The notes: a model not told the origin generated them from the letters alone. 64,000 bases of DNA from Trileptium ribeirensis (GCA_030248225.1 JASANE010000886.1:1-64000); one strand, 5' to 3'. Positions 22,701 to 34,890 are shown, counted from the first letter of the stretch. A program made the numbers and translations.

Positions 22701-23345
22701 TTCAAACACCTTGAAAGGTACAATAGTCATGTTGGACTGCAGATAGAACCGTCATATTCAGAGTGCTTGATAACGTAACTGATACTCGTTCTAGCGTAAA
22801 AATACACAATAACATGCCGAAGTTTGAAAAATCGATATTTCTGGCAAAGAGTTCGCGAACCATATTCGGGGCCACAACACCGCAGGAAGGGATGTTGTTC
22901 AGCAAAGATCTATATATACCTTGATGAACTGATTATGGTCATTTCTATTTTAAAGTGAATCCTGTATCGCGAGATATGAGCTGCGAAACACTGGTACCCA
23001 AATCCACACACTCTAAGATCAATTATGAGACTGATTGATGACACTCACAGCTGAATAAAGAAATTTTCGCCTCTTGTTCCCTAGCGGCCTCTGTGAAAAC
23101 TCTGCTCGCTTCGTTTCAAATAGAATTTTATTATTACTAGCTTTAATACTTTCGAAATCTAGAGCGCTCAACTCGCTCGTAATGCGGCAGTCAGTGCACG
23201 TATATCGATGATAATCTGCGACAAAAGTTCCCTAGGTCACGCGTTGGAGCTTTGCTTGGATGGTAAACATGACTTTTACACATTTTTATATATCGGCAAA
23301 CACCACAGTAGACAAATAAGCAATGAATACCCGCGTGCTACTCAC
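22701..23345. other. Taxilin intron sequence, nothing recognised
   Basis: AT-rich sequence with short random ORFs only. The segment AAATCTAGAGCGCTCAACTCGC near 23155 loosely recalls 13324-13350, suggesting a further dispersed repeat. Confidence 0.4.
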
Positions 23346-23456
23346 CTTTAAAGTGCGGTTTGTTTTTTGTAGTTCTCGACAAAGTGTTTCCAACTTGATT
23401 CGTGCCAACCGAAGCTTGCTGTTTTCAGTTTCCAGATGTTGCTTTTCTTTTACCTC
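23346..23456 (-). CDS. TXLN: Taxilin exon (37 codons)
   Basis: A 111-nt phase 0/0 exon between a TTATTTCAG acceptor and a GTGAGT donor. It encodes the most diagnostic taxilin stretch: KLRLARIKLETLCRELQKTN followed by RTLK, close to the family consensus ARSKLE.LCRELQ..N..LK. Coiled coil throughout. It joins in phase to the exon at 27487-27626 upstream and to 15085-15150 downstream, so order, strand and phase are all consistent with one gene. Confidence 0.92.
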
Positions 23457-24129
23457 CTGAAATAACTACCTTATGTAGTGAAATAACCAAGTCAGTATTT
23501 ATTGCTGTTAGCGAAGGTACGTTACTTAACGCGACTGCACCACCACGAAAGCATCAAAATAATACATGCTAGGACATAGATAACGAAATTTTTGGTATAC
23601 ACCATTTCACCAGGTCCGAATCTTTACATTGGAAAGGGGTATATAATTACTTCAAACACTGCCATTATTCAGGGCTATGGCACAAACAGCAGGCCGAGCA
23701 TTTACAGAATCAAAACGTTGTTTCTCGCGATCACCAACTGGGTCCCCGGAGATTGTGAGGCACCTTTGCCGGTATTGGAGCACGATTGTCGTCTTCCTTG
23801 TACTATATTTAAAGACTAAAATATAATAAAGAAAATATATAATATATATATAATTTATAATTAAATGCCTATAACGAGTAATGTTATATATATACGTATA
23901 TAAAATTTATATACATATTAATATATAAATAATCGGCTACATAGACGGGTTGTTTTTTTAAACGAGACTCAGGATCCCGATTTATAGAACATATATGGTA
24001 TAGCCTGGATCACCCGTTGCCCTCTCTCAACCTCGAGGGGCTAGTAGTTTGGAATTTCAGCTATATATCTGTATCGCCTACCTTGACATAGAATATATAC
24101 GTAAAAAATCATCACAAAAGCGAAATGGC

Positions 24130-24430
24130 TCTGACACTTTTAGTGTCTAATATCACAGTTTTGACTATCCATGTTTACTATACCGGCAGCTAAAGTCATT
24201 GTACACATCCAGAACATTTTTCACCTTACGTGACATGGAATACATAAATGTGGTCTCATGTCACAAACATGACTCCAACTGACACTTTTACGGGCCAAAA
24301 GCACAATTTTGCCGATTTGATTACTATATTAGCAGCCAAAGTCACTGAACAACAATTTTTAGGGTATCTGCATCACTTTACGTGCCATAAGATACATAAT
24401 TATGATCTCAAAACACTAAAATGAGCGCGA
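24130..24430. repeat. Two tandem copies of a ~148-bp unit
   Basis: TGACACTTTTA occurs at 24131 and 24279. Both units continue with CACARTTTTG, ACTATAYYGGCAGC or ACTATATTAGCAGC, AAAGTCAYTG and CTTTACGTGMCATRRGATACATAA. Diverged satellite-type dimer. Confidence 0.6.
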
Positions 24431-26057
24431 GTGAGACGAAAAAACTCTAAATTAGCCGAAAATCAATTGTTTTTCACAATTTCTGGCAGAATGTGGCACA
24501 AAAAGTCCAAAAACACTACCAGTTTCCATGCTATCTCCCCGAAATGTAACATAAATATTCAATGGAACATGTTATAACGTATTAGATATTTAAATTTTAT
24601 TCTCGGGGAAAAATTAACATCATAAAAACATGAATAGAGTATTAAAATTGTCCGTATCAAAATGATGATTTTGACAATCTAAGATAATCATTCCAAATTA
24701 TCTACCTTTCCCAGAAAACACTTTTCGCCTAATTAAACGATACTAATCGAAGAACGATACAAAAATTTCAACCCATATTAACAAATAGTTTTTTGCATCT
24801 GACTTAAAATTGCAAAAACACTAAAATCAGACATTTTCCGCAATTTGTTACAATGTACTAATAAAGAGTGAAAAACGCCATAAGTTTAAAAACTAATCAA
24901 CTTACTTACTCAATAAAATGCGTCAAAACAACTTATAGAATTATATACTTAAATTTTCTCCGCCGAAAAACAACATCATCATACAAGAGAGATTTACAAT
25001 AAAATCACCAAAAATGACTTAAAACTGGGACGCAATGTTCCAGCGACCCACTCAATGCACAGACTTGAACTTTTTAAAACAAGCATCCCAGGCCGCTGCG
25101 TAGTCTACCTCATTTTTCCAAAATGCAGATGCCGAAGAACTAAAAAACCTGTGAAAATAACAGACCACAAAACATTGCCCATGACTTATCAGGTTTAAGA
25201 CACTCTTATAACAACTATAACAAGCTAACCAATAGAGCCATCAAACTAAATTTTTTCAAATGACCGCCAACACAGGAACAAAAAAATTACGTAGAATTTG
25301 TGTATTTTTGCCATTTAAAACACCGGCTTTATAAAATATTGCAAACCGCGCAATAATTGTTGGTGAAAACCGATGATTTGGAACGCGGATAGAAAAATGA
25401 GTATTAAAGTTTTGGATAAAAATCTTCTAAAATAATCGCCATCAAAATCTTTCTGGAATAGTGTGGCCCAAGTTTTAAATTTGTTTCTTGGTGTTTCGCA
25501 ACAACACACAACACGATTTAAACCCGTCCTGAGGCCAGTACACCCATATAGCGTGGAAAATTAAAAAAAATAAAAAATCCATTTTGGTTTTACCATATAA
25601 ATGTTAGAACATCACAGAACACCAATAACCTGCACCAGTATTTCGCAACGTCGCACTGGAAAAATAGGTAAAAGACGGAAACTATGAACAATTTTGTTTA
25701 AGGGGTTCAGCGGATGGGGAAAAAATTTGTGACAACGGGGCAAATCTGGTACCAAACGATTCCTCTTTGTGAAAGCTATCCAATACTAAGTGACTAAATA
25801 CAAATCCAACTACAAATTTTCAACAATACGTCAACTCTGCACCCAAAACAATTTTTAAGAGATCCCGGGGACAAATACTATATACGGTGGGTTTTGTTCT
25901 AAGAAAACTCACAAACTCTCTGTCTACTACAGGGTTTATGGGTTCTCTTCGAGAACTCATGATACACCGGCGATACTTCAATGATACCGCTACGGACATT
26001 TTAACCATATAACAAAACCTAAGGACATATTTGTCCTTCCAAAGGCCAAAAAAAGCA

Positions 26058-26280
26058 AAAAATTTTTAAATTACATATGAAAGCGATTTTTACGGTGTAG
26101 AACCCCAACACTTCTTTGATGCATACCACGCAAATACATCGCTTTTATTGTATTTAGCAATAATAAAATTCTATAGACACATTCTAATGGCCTACATATT
26201 TTGCAAAAGTAGCAAAATTTGACGATAGTTGTTGCTCTCAAAATTTATCAAATTTTCTTCCGGTGCCATCCAACAGGGTT
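26058..26280. repeat. Dispersed repeat, copy 2
   Basis: Partner of 15370-15600, same orientation, about 70% alike. Begins AATTTTTAAATTACATATGA and ends near CCGGTGCCAT. Confidence 0.6.
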
Positions 26281-27486
26281 AACAACCCACTCAATCTGAG
26301 GTTTAAACAATGAATCCAACACTATCCAATGGATACATTCACCCAAAACAAGCAAAAATTTGCATTTCTTCTGAAATTCACTTTTATGTGCTAATTTTCT
26401 AAACTTTGGGATACATCTATCGAAAGCGGCAGCTTTGAAAAAGTTTATAACTGAAACGTTCTAGCTTTCGATGAGAGGATTCTGCACCTAAAATGCTGAG
26501 TAACCCAGATGGACAAAATCAAAAAGTATCAAAGTCATTCGGTATTGTGAAAATTTAGGTATGAAATCATCGTAGCAGCGGAAATACAAAGCTATGTCTA
26601 CACTACATTCCATTACGCGTCGAATAAAAAATTTGCGAAAATAAATATCAATGGTGAAGAGTTATGCGACGAACAGGCGAAGAAAATTTTTTACGTATTT
26701 AAACGCTATTTGAGGAAACTCCGTTGCTACGCTCGCTCTGTTGCAATTACTGAAGGCTCTACTTTATTAACAGATGTACTATAAGTGAAGAAACTGACAG
26801 TACTGTACACGTTAAGCTTAAACAACAAACATAAAAGAACTAAGCTCGTAACCTAAAACGAAGCTTCTTATAAAGAAGTACTTCATTTCAGCAGACACGG
26901 GGAGGGGCTGACCCAGAATTGTCTCGCCACAACTATGACATGCCGGCTGCCGACGACAAAATTTTCAAATTTTCACCACAGGAACCAAGAGATTTTTGCC
27001 TGCGACAGTTGTGAATTTTGTATTTTAATTTATAATTTTGAAAAATTTCATTTTTATGCCATTAAACCACCTTTAGTCGGACCTCAGTCTGTATTTATGT
27101 TTAATTAAATATAATTTCTGAAAAATGGAGCTTCCATCATCACAATTTCTGACGAACATGGTTTTGACACCGCCTTTGCTGCTCCCACTCCCGGGGCAAT
27201 TCTGAGAACTTTACACTGCTTCAAGTTTGTGGAACATAAACTATTGTCTCCAGCAGTACGCAATGTTCTTGTAATTCTTGTATATGTAATTATATATTTT
27301 TGGGGTCCCGAAGCTCCTCCAAAACTCGTGGTCTTGCATCATTAGTATGTGGTCGTTTAAACCCATATAAAATTACGCAATGCAAAGTAATATCTCATAA
27401 ATCAAATTTTTGCCAATTTTAACCTGCAACTACAACATCAAAATTGATATATAAGGTAACATAATTTAATACAACTAAATTCTTAC

Positions 27487-27626
27487 GGAAGCCAAAGTTT
27501 TTTGAGCTTGACGCAATGAATGCTGACCCAAGCGATTTTCTTCGTGTAGTTCAGCGTACTGTTTACATAGTGCGGATAACTTTTCGGTTGGCGTAGGTAA
27601 TGTAGACAGGGATTTGAGTATGGAGT
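27487..27626 (-). CDS. TXLN: Taxilin exon (46 codons)
   Basis: A 140-nt exon between a TATACTACAG acceptor and a GTAAGAAT donor. It starts in phase 1 (two bases completing a split codon) and ends in phase 0. The product includes LSTLPTPTEKLSALCKQYAE, matching the conserved taxilin core start (LNTLSTPEEKLAALCKKYAELLEEHR). Splices in frame to 23346-23456. Confidence 0.92.
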
Positions 27627-28639
27627 CTGTAGTATACCAAAAATTATTTAATTTTAAAAATATAAGTAAAATTAAGATAAACGTTATCGTTAAACGAAGA
27701 CGAAATTTATCGTTCGATAATAAAATTTTAAAAGAAGACAAGGTTTTATAATTCTGACTGTACCAGTTCATACATTAAAGGCCCAAACATACGCAGAACA
27801 CAGATAATCACCGTAATAACGTATCATGGCCCATATTTAAAGCTTCAGGTATCCAACAAAACAAACTCAAAATCGCCCACATATCTCTATCGATTACGTT
27901 TCGTGTATTTCGGGTCTCATGGATGAATTTTAAAACATTTTTAAATTATCCTACTGCATAGATAACCAGTGTAATAAAGCTTCACCTGCTCCGCAAGGCA
28001 ACCCAGTATATAGATATGGCCGTTTTCGGGTATTTTGGGTCTCATGGGCCCTTTTTAAAACAAATCTTACCTATCCTACAGCATCACTAGATAGTGTAAC
28101 GCCTTCAGTATTCGATGCAGCATTGTTTACAAATTATGCAAATTATGTAATGCTTTTGACATTTTGTTATATCAATGAATGATATATGGATGGATGGGCT
28201 ATTCTATAATGTTTGGTATTGGTGAACGATCATTATTTCTGAACAATTATTATATTTGGGTAAATTTTGGTGCTAAGAATAACGACTTCTGTTGTCAGTA
28301 AAGTTTTTCATTATTTGTTTGCAAAATCAGCTCGTACACCACGCCGGTGATGCTGTGATACTGCTTTGGAATTAGTCAGTATGTACTTTCAACAGCTAAA
28401 CTAAGTATCCTTCGTTATGTACTTCAACAGCTAAACAATATCTCCGTTACATTTTTGGAGGTCGTACTGGGGAAGAACTCGTACATACTACACACTTGTA
28501 AACCAGCTGCGCTAGAAACTTCCGTAAAATATAACTATATTTAATGCACTTCATCTAAGACTTACACAGTTGAGTTCTTGGCTCACTACAGTCCTTACTT
28601 AACTTCGCGTCCTTTAGTATGGCTGATTATTACCGCTAG
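27627..28639. other. Taxilin intron and possible retroelement 5' flank
   Basis: No gene. A tandem pair of about 37 bp (TATGTACTTYCAACAGCTAAAC at 28380 and 28419) and TTTTGGTGCTAAG at about 28268, which could be a primer-binding-site remnant, precede the gag-like ORF. Confidence 0.35.
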
Positions 28640-28670
28640 TGCCGGAAGCTCTCGCCACTCCTACGGGAGC

Positions 28671-28860
28671 CATCGAACGGAACTTGTCCGCACGTACAGC
28701 CTTCGAAAGGAACTCGTTCACTTATTCAACCATCGAACGGAACTCGTTCTTCCATAGTTTCCTTCGAACGGAACTCGTACAAATTTTACTGCCTCCGAGC
28801 GGAACTCGCTCATTTCAAACACACTGTTTATATTTTCTTAGTTTCGTACGGTACTCAGTT
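28671..28860 (+). repeat. ~30-bp repeat array in retroelement leader
   Basis: The motif TTCGAACGGAACTCGT recurs with variation at about 28672, 28702, 28732, 28762, 28793 and 28842, five of them 30-31 bp apart. It lies directly upstream of the gag-like frame. The array is open as 10-residue repeats (IERNSF-like), but an untranslated leader seems as likely. Confidence 0.75.
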
Positions 28861-28920
28861 ACTTCTTTTCACTGCACAGCGCCCCGATACCTAGCAACTA
28901 ATACCAAACAAAAGGGCACA

Positions 28921-29387
28921 ATGCCAACTGATCAGCCAGTTCTACTGGTGCAACACCTCGAGATAGGACCGAAAATATGTTGAGAGCTGTTGAGAAACAA
29001 AATAATGACATATCACAGCTACTCAAATATCAAAAGGAAACCAGTGAGTTCGTGGCTACCCTACAAGAACAAGTCATCGATATTGACACAACTACACCTT
29101 CATGTCAATCTGATTTAAATTTTTATTATGGCAAACTAAGTGAGGATTTCAAACAATGGTATGAGCTTTGCGAACCTATCGCAAATGCAAATAGATCTCC
29201 GCCTAAAGGAAACGCACGATGTGACTTTTGTCGCCGAAACCATTATAGTTATTCGTGTCCTGGTAAACCGCAAGCTAACTATCAAACATCAAATAACTGC
29301 AGAGACTACCGAGAACATGATAACTACAGAAATTATCGTGACAGAGTTAGAGAATATTATCAAAGGCGATCACTTACGCCATTATGA
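28921..29387 (+). pseudogene. Gag-like protein with zinc knuckle, internally deleted
   Basis: A short frame from ATG 28921 shifts near 28977 into a 136-codon frame. That product has a coiled coil (QNNDISQLLKYQKETSEFV), a YYGKLSEDFKQWYELC stretch and a CX2CX3HX4C zinc knuckle (CDFCRRNHYSYSC), the form common in BEL/Pao and some gypsy gags, then an Arg/Tyr/Asp-rich tail. It is shorter than a usual gag, and the capsid region is largely missing. The element continues on the plus strand to the protease at 31885-32225. Confidence 0.65.
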
Positions 29388-29659
29388 ACACCTTCGAAAG
29401 AAAGAGGGCACTCTTCCTCTGCGCAGAGTAGACACATAAATGCAGTAAAAATTTCAGAAATGATAAAAATTGAAAATAAGGCACTTAAGATCAACTAGAA
29501 AGCCTTACAGAGACTAATTTCCCATAAGTTAGGATCCCTAACACCTTTAAAACCTCTCAAACAATGTGCAATCGCAACTAATCAAACATAAGACTTAGTA
29601 AAGTAGCAGTATTACCACTAGTACTATATTAAATACTAATCTTAATTAATCCTGACTTA

Positions 29660-31750
29660 TTAACTGTCAGATTGGGCAACACACAGATGTTCGAATATCA
29701 AACTTGTGGCAGCATAAAATATGGGCACGCCATCGCTTTACCGAAAACAGTACACTGTGTGCCTCCTGCATCAAAGAATGTAGAACAACACGACATAAAA
29801 CATTTTGTACCAAGAATTGGCCCAATACAAATACCTGCTTTGAAATGTATATATCAGGGAATAACCGGAACCAGCAACCGGAACTGTCCATTTAAATCGT
29901 ATCCGGAACCGGGTCTTCGAAACTAATTTATAGTAAAACAAATGAAGAAAGAAATGACGGTACAGTGGATTTAAAATGTATTAAAAATAACTTTTACATT
30001 AAACTTAATGTATTACGATGGCATTATTGCTTTTCTGAAAGTTTAAAGAGATTGTGGAAGCTAATAATGCTTATTTATCGATCATTGTGATACTGCTCGA
30101 ACAGTTTCAATAAATACATTTCATTGCAAAGAACTCAGTTTCTGGATGCGTTGCAGATAATGTTACCTTGCGTCAATGTAAACTAATTTAAAAAGTTTAC
30201 AAACGCACTGGCTCATGCTTGACGCAATTCATGTTAGCCAAGCTTAAGCTAAGCTTCTATGTAATCCATACTCTGTTACCGAGTTGGACTGGTTTAATTC
30301 GAACATAAACCGCAAACTCCAACAGGTTAAGATGAAAAATTCCTACTGAAATTATGTTGCTGAGTTAATCTTTTCTTTTGCTTTGTTGTATTGGAACTTG
30401 ATCATTTATATATACTACATATGTTTGGACCACAGATGAAGCAAAAATTTGGAAAATGTCAAACATAATTTTTAAACCCGAATTCCGGTTCCGGTATGGT
30501 TTTTACCCTTTGCCGGAACCGGAACACGATTTTCGCCGGAACCGGAATTCCTGTTACTTCCTGAAATGTGTACTTGTCACTCATACAATCTACACTAACG
30601 CAATTTTTTGGATCTAAAGGTATTGTACTGAATCAAAATCTAGTGCGTTCTGTCACATATGAAGAATGCTATCAAGTAAATATTTTACATCAATTTAAAG
30701 GCAATATTTTGAGTCAGGCAACACCAACGACGTGGTCAAGTAAGCAGACACTTGAGGTAAAACACAATTGGTGCTGCAATGACTTTTGTAACTGAATCTT
30801 TCTACATCACAGAAGAAGGCGTTGCAGTCAGCTTTGTTAGTAAAAATCTTCCACAATTCTTGTCATAAAAACAAAATACAATTTTAAAGCCTGCTCCAAT
30901 GTCTAACAAAAATATCGACCCAATAAATCTTAAACTCAACTATCTAGAAACCAAATTAATGCAAATCGAAACTAAAAGATTTGCGTCAGTGGTGTGAAAT
31001 GTGCGCAAACAGGCAGCGATTTCTGTACGTCGTTCAACAACTTCTAAAAATTGTCCCGACTATAGCACTAACAACATTCTTGCAACGCGATATATAATAT
31101 CTTTGCACAAATTTCTGGAGAGGCCATATGTATTTTTGATTGGTTTACTGTAAAGGTAACTAGAAATTGCTGTAATCACAAAATCAAATAACACGTGTAA
31201 CTAATACAGTCCAGTTGAGTCAAATCTAGAACTTTAAAATCAAATCAAGTTTAACAATCAAATTATTACCAGAAACAAGAGACTTAGTGCCTATGTCAGA
31301 CTCTGTAACATGCGCACAGCTATGACCAAGCATACACACAGTTGATAAATTGGATCACGGGGAATAACTTACCCCATCGAATACATGTGACGGAAACAGC
31401 ATTAGACTTGATTTGGGACTATAAATGACAACCGTTTGCTTTTAAGACGAAAGAACGAATTTCAGTTTTTAGGCCTACGTATTCTAAATTACTATATCAG
31501 GCAGGCACAGCGCATAAGCGATCTGGCGTAGCAATTGCGAGAATAGATCATTTAATTAATTATACCGCGCCTGCAATTATGATATATATAGTTTAAAACG
31601 TTCCTAAAGGCGCAGAAGAAAGAGTAAGAAAAATAATAGATGGATACCGTTCTGCCTTAGGTCATGTCATTGGAAACGTAGCTTCTGGTGTGATAGATCT
31701 TGTTAACGGATTATTAACAGGGCCGGTACTAGTCGTCATTGTGGTTTGAA
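29660..31750 (+). pseudogene. Degraded envelope-like glycoprotein between gag and protease
   Basis: Fragments in several frames: 29672-29926 (repeated Cys, Pro-rich), 30568-30795 (Cys pairs, including CC and C....C), and 31610-31750, an amphipathic stretch followed by a hydrophobic Leu/Val segment and basic/Cys residues, like a C-terminal membrane anchor. Spacing of cysteines and the final anchor suggest an ectodomain plus anchor; the fold class cannot be determined from this debris. Many stops. Stretches with CCGGAACCGG motifs at 29880-29915 and 30480-30555 may be inserted repeats. Confidence 0.4.
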
Positions 31751-31884
31751 AGGCTCATTGTTTGCTCTACAAATGCACAATTTGCCACAGTATATCTGAC
31801 TTGAAAGCCAAATCAAAATACAGAAAATTCGAATTCAGATGAACAAAAAATAATGGATACTTAACCGAAAAATCCAATCGGTGG

Positions 31885-32225
31885 TCCTGATACAAGTACT
31901 TTCATACTTTCTGTATCCTTATTTGGAATGGATACTTGGGCACTTTGGGACACTGGTCCCAGTCATAATATAATACAGTACTTCTGCTAACTTAAAAACA
32001 CCAGACTACATTACCAGCCGTTCCAGCAAAATCACTTACAGGAGAGGATTTAAAATTTCACGGCATTATACTGGTTGGTACAAAATAAGAATAGGTACTA
32101 AGACTTATATACATGTGTTCACTACAGCAGAAGATTCTTGTTCTGCATATAATTGTATACACGGTGCTGACTTTCAAAGACGGCTTTGAAAAGTCACTTT
32201 GGATTTTCAAAACTATTAGTTGCAA
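31885..32225 (+). pseudogene. Retroelement aspartic protease remnant
   Basis: At about 31925-31980 one frame reads SLFGMDTWALWDTGPSHNII, the catalytic DTG motif with its hydrophobic lead. Downstream, in shifted frames, PAVPAKSLTGEDLKFHGIIL and a GADFQ block match the middle and end of a retropepsin. No RT follows; the element stops at about 32230. Confidence 0.65.
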
Positions 32226-32888
32226 TTTCAAGTTATCTATTGTTAGTCCCTAAATACGCGATAAATGGTCATATTTCGTCAACTATTCAAGCAACATAGC
32301 TCATTTTGAATGTTGATTATCAATATAGCTGTGTATAATCAACACACAGAATTCACCAACTTGCTGACGAGACCAGCCATAACTTTTGAAGCCAGGGTTT
32401 GGTTTTTGTGCAACATAGTTTACATGATTTTGTCGAAAAAAACGTTTTTCGAAACCATCAAAGGAAATCAACGATAATATCGAATTAAACGGTTAAACTG
32501 TAAATTTAACGCTTAAATTTCAGTCTCAAGTACTTGTATTTAAAAAACCGGTTTCTCATGGTCAACATTGGTTGGATACATGAGTCGGCGTATATGTTTT
32601 AACAGAGAAAATTTGAAAATTGCATTCTAGTGAAAACGTTTCTGCTAAAAAGCACAGGTTTCGCAAACATGTACAAAATTGTCACAGCTGAAATTGTGAA
32701 AAAACCATGTTTGCATCATATCAAACGACAGCGGCTTAGGAAGCTTGGGCACGTACTAAGCCTGGAATTTCAAAGGTTTTCCAAAGAATGCTCCGGCAAT
32801 ACTACTGACATGGAGACGCAGTGTTCACTGATGTCGACATTCATGTAGTCGGAAACAAATTGCGTGTAAACTATCGACAATGGAAAAA

Positions 32889-33707
32889 AAACGACTGAGA
32901 TTTGTGTAGAAAATTGCCGGTGACCATAATTCATTTAAACGTTTCGTCGAACATATGCCTCTTAAGCTCTTGTATTATGGCATAGAGTCGAATAAAGAAG
33001 CCTGATTATTTAGTTATATAATGCTTTTAAGAAATTTAAAACGGTCGCCATCGGTTGTATACGAATGTGTGGTCATAGAATCCAACATATACGATACCAT
33101 ACCTTTTGACGTGTTTTCAAGGAGTTTAAGGCTGATCGTCGTATAACTCGATATACCGTAAAAATTTCGTCAGCCGATCACCTATATAATTTGCTAGGTT
33201 ATGTGCTGTTTCGTGCACTATATTATAAGTTATAGGTTTTGTGACACGCATAATATGTGGTGTTTCTTAACTTCCATCACACCGGCATTCGAAGGCTTCT
33301 GGGTTTCTTAACGTTTTAGGATTGTATACACATCAAACACAAAGTCTGCTAGTGATGATACGTACATAAGTTGCGAGATATTAGTAGTATAGTACCATAC
33401 TATACCACTTATACTATGATACTGTTGCTCGTCGAATAAAAAAATTGCCAAGGTCATCAATACAGCAATGACTCACGACTTACATGTGGCACACTATATA
33501 TACAGTATGGAGCATAGGATTTCAGTTCTATCATTTTCGTTCTGCATGAAGTCAAAGTTGTCTTAGGAATAGATAAGAAAATTTCCAGAGCAAGAAAATT
33601 TAACTAACCATTTTAGAAAAAGCACAAATATTTAAAAAACACTTCTTATTGTTTTGCACGTTACTGTGTACCCACCCAGATGATATAAAATATAATTTCA
33701 AGCATTA
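32889..33707. repeat. 0.8-kb direct repeat, copy 1
   Basis: Nearly identical to 36776-37608, starting AAACGACTGAGATTTGTGTA and ending AATTTCAAGCATTA. Copy 2 has an extra ~14 bp near 37080. No ORF, no LTR-like TG...CA ends. Preceded by a degraded RT/LINE-like ORF scrap at 32630-32848 of uncertain nature. Confidence 0.9.
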
Positions 33708-33922
33708 CTTTTATTCTCAGGAATTGGTGTAAATGATATAGGTTTATCTATTTTGCAATATAGAAAGTGCATAAAAATGTATGTTTATCAAAATACATTG
33801 TGTTTAATTTAAAAATTTTCTATTTTAATTAAATCTAAGATATTAATATGTATGTTTTTTATATGCGTAAGCTCTGCTAATTTAAAAGTAACCGAAATTG
33901 AGCATATTAAATTTATTGTAAC

Positions 33923-34046
33923 CTTTATCTGTAGTATCCAATCTCGCATATCGATCATCCTTGTTCAATTCAAGCGAAAGGCCTTTGACGGTTTTTCGTA
34001 ATTCATTGTTCGAGCTTGTCGAGGAACTCCTTGTTTTATCCGCCAT
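33923..34046 (-). CDS. TXLN: Candidate first coding exon of taxilin
   Basis: An ATG at 34044-34046 opens 41 codons ending in TTDK, then G before GTTACA (weak donor). It therefore ends in phase 1, exactly the phase the next exon (27487-27626) needs, and the joined codon is Asp. The product is Ser-rich then charged (KTVKGLSLELNKDDRYARLD), as expected of a poorly conserved taxilin N-terminus directly ahead of the SILKSLSTL core. No conserved family motif lies in this exon, so the link rests on phase, order and strand. It lies between the two 0.8-kb repeats. Confidence 0.45.
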
Positions 34047-34199
34047 GTGGTATTCAATGTATTTAAAATTTGTCTATAATAGTAAAAACAACAAAACCAC
34101 ATAAAGTATGTACCATTAAGTGAATCATTTCAGCCCAAAATATATACTTTTTGTTATAAAACAAATCACATTTTTAAAGAAAAGGTGACAGCAGTTTGG

Positions 34200-34340
34200 T
34201 AAACATCGTTCCTTTAGATCTCCGGTTATACACCGGAGAAGCTCCAACACCACGACAAGGCCAGTCCCTTCGACCGGACCACGGTGTCGCCACCGTTGTA
34301 GGAACGTCCGACTTCGTTGGAGGGTCCCATGGCACAATAA
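34200..34340. other. GC-rich island with hairpin in AT-rich DNA
   Basis: About 140 bp of balanced composition surrounded by very AT-rich DNA. Contains the perfect hairpin TCTCCGG-TTATACA-CCGGAGA at about 34218-34238 and a second G/C-rich stem near ACCGGACCACGGT. A minus-strand frame is open through it (34125-34346). Could be the end of an inserted element or a structured RNA; not identified. Confidence 0.35.
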
Positions 34341-34369
34341 GATCAATCAATTAGATTTCCTTTACAAAA

Positions 34370-34790
34370 AAATTAATAATTTTATATTATTAATTATTAA
34401 TATTATTATTAAGAATTATTTATTTAATTATATAAAAAGGAAATAAGTGAAAATTAAAATAATAATAAATTAAAGTAATTTTAATTTAGCAAAAAAATTT
34501 ATTTTAATTATTAAGTATTATTATTTAGAATTATTTATTTAATTATATAAAAAGGATAAGTGAAAATTTACGTAATAATAAATTAATTTAAATTAATTTT
34601 AATTTTTTATTATTAATATTAATAATTTTATATTATTATTAATTATTAAAAATGATTATTATTATTAAGAATTTTTTATTTAATTATATAAAAAAGAATA
34701 AGTGAAAATTAAAATAATAATAAATTAATTTAAATTTAGTAAAATTTTAATTAAGTTAAAAAAATATTTTCTTTAATAAACTGTCATACA
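34370..34790. repeat. AT-rich tandem repeat, three units
   Basis: TTTAATTATATAAAAAGG and following AATAAGTGAAAATTAAAATA recur at about 34423, 34538 and 34678 (spacing 115 and 140), separated by AAT/TTA microsatellite runs. It is followed by three CTTTAATAAACTGYC motifs at 34775-34890. Confidence 0.75.
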
Positions 34791-34890
34791 GTCTTATATT
34801 ATAGACTTCAATTCAAGGAGCATGACAGCTAGAAAAATCTTTAATAAACTGTCAAAAGACAGCTAAAAAACTTTAATAAACTGCCGCAGC

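Larger units (their letters stand above)
23457..27486. other. Taxilin intron with satellite-like and dispersed repeats
   Basis: No protein-coding gene seen. Contains AT-rich microsatellite-like sequence at 23820-23940 (TATATATA runs), the 148-bp tandem pair at 24130-24430 and the dispersed repeat at 26058-26280. Confidence 0.5.
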
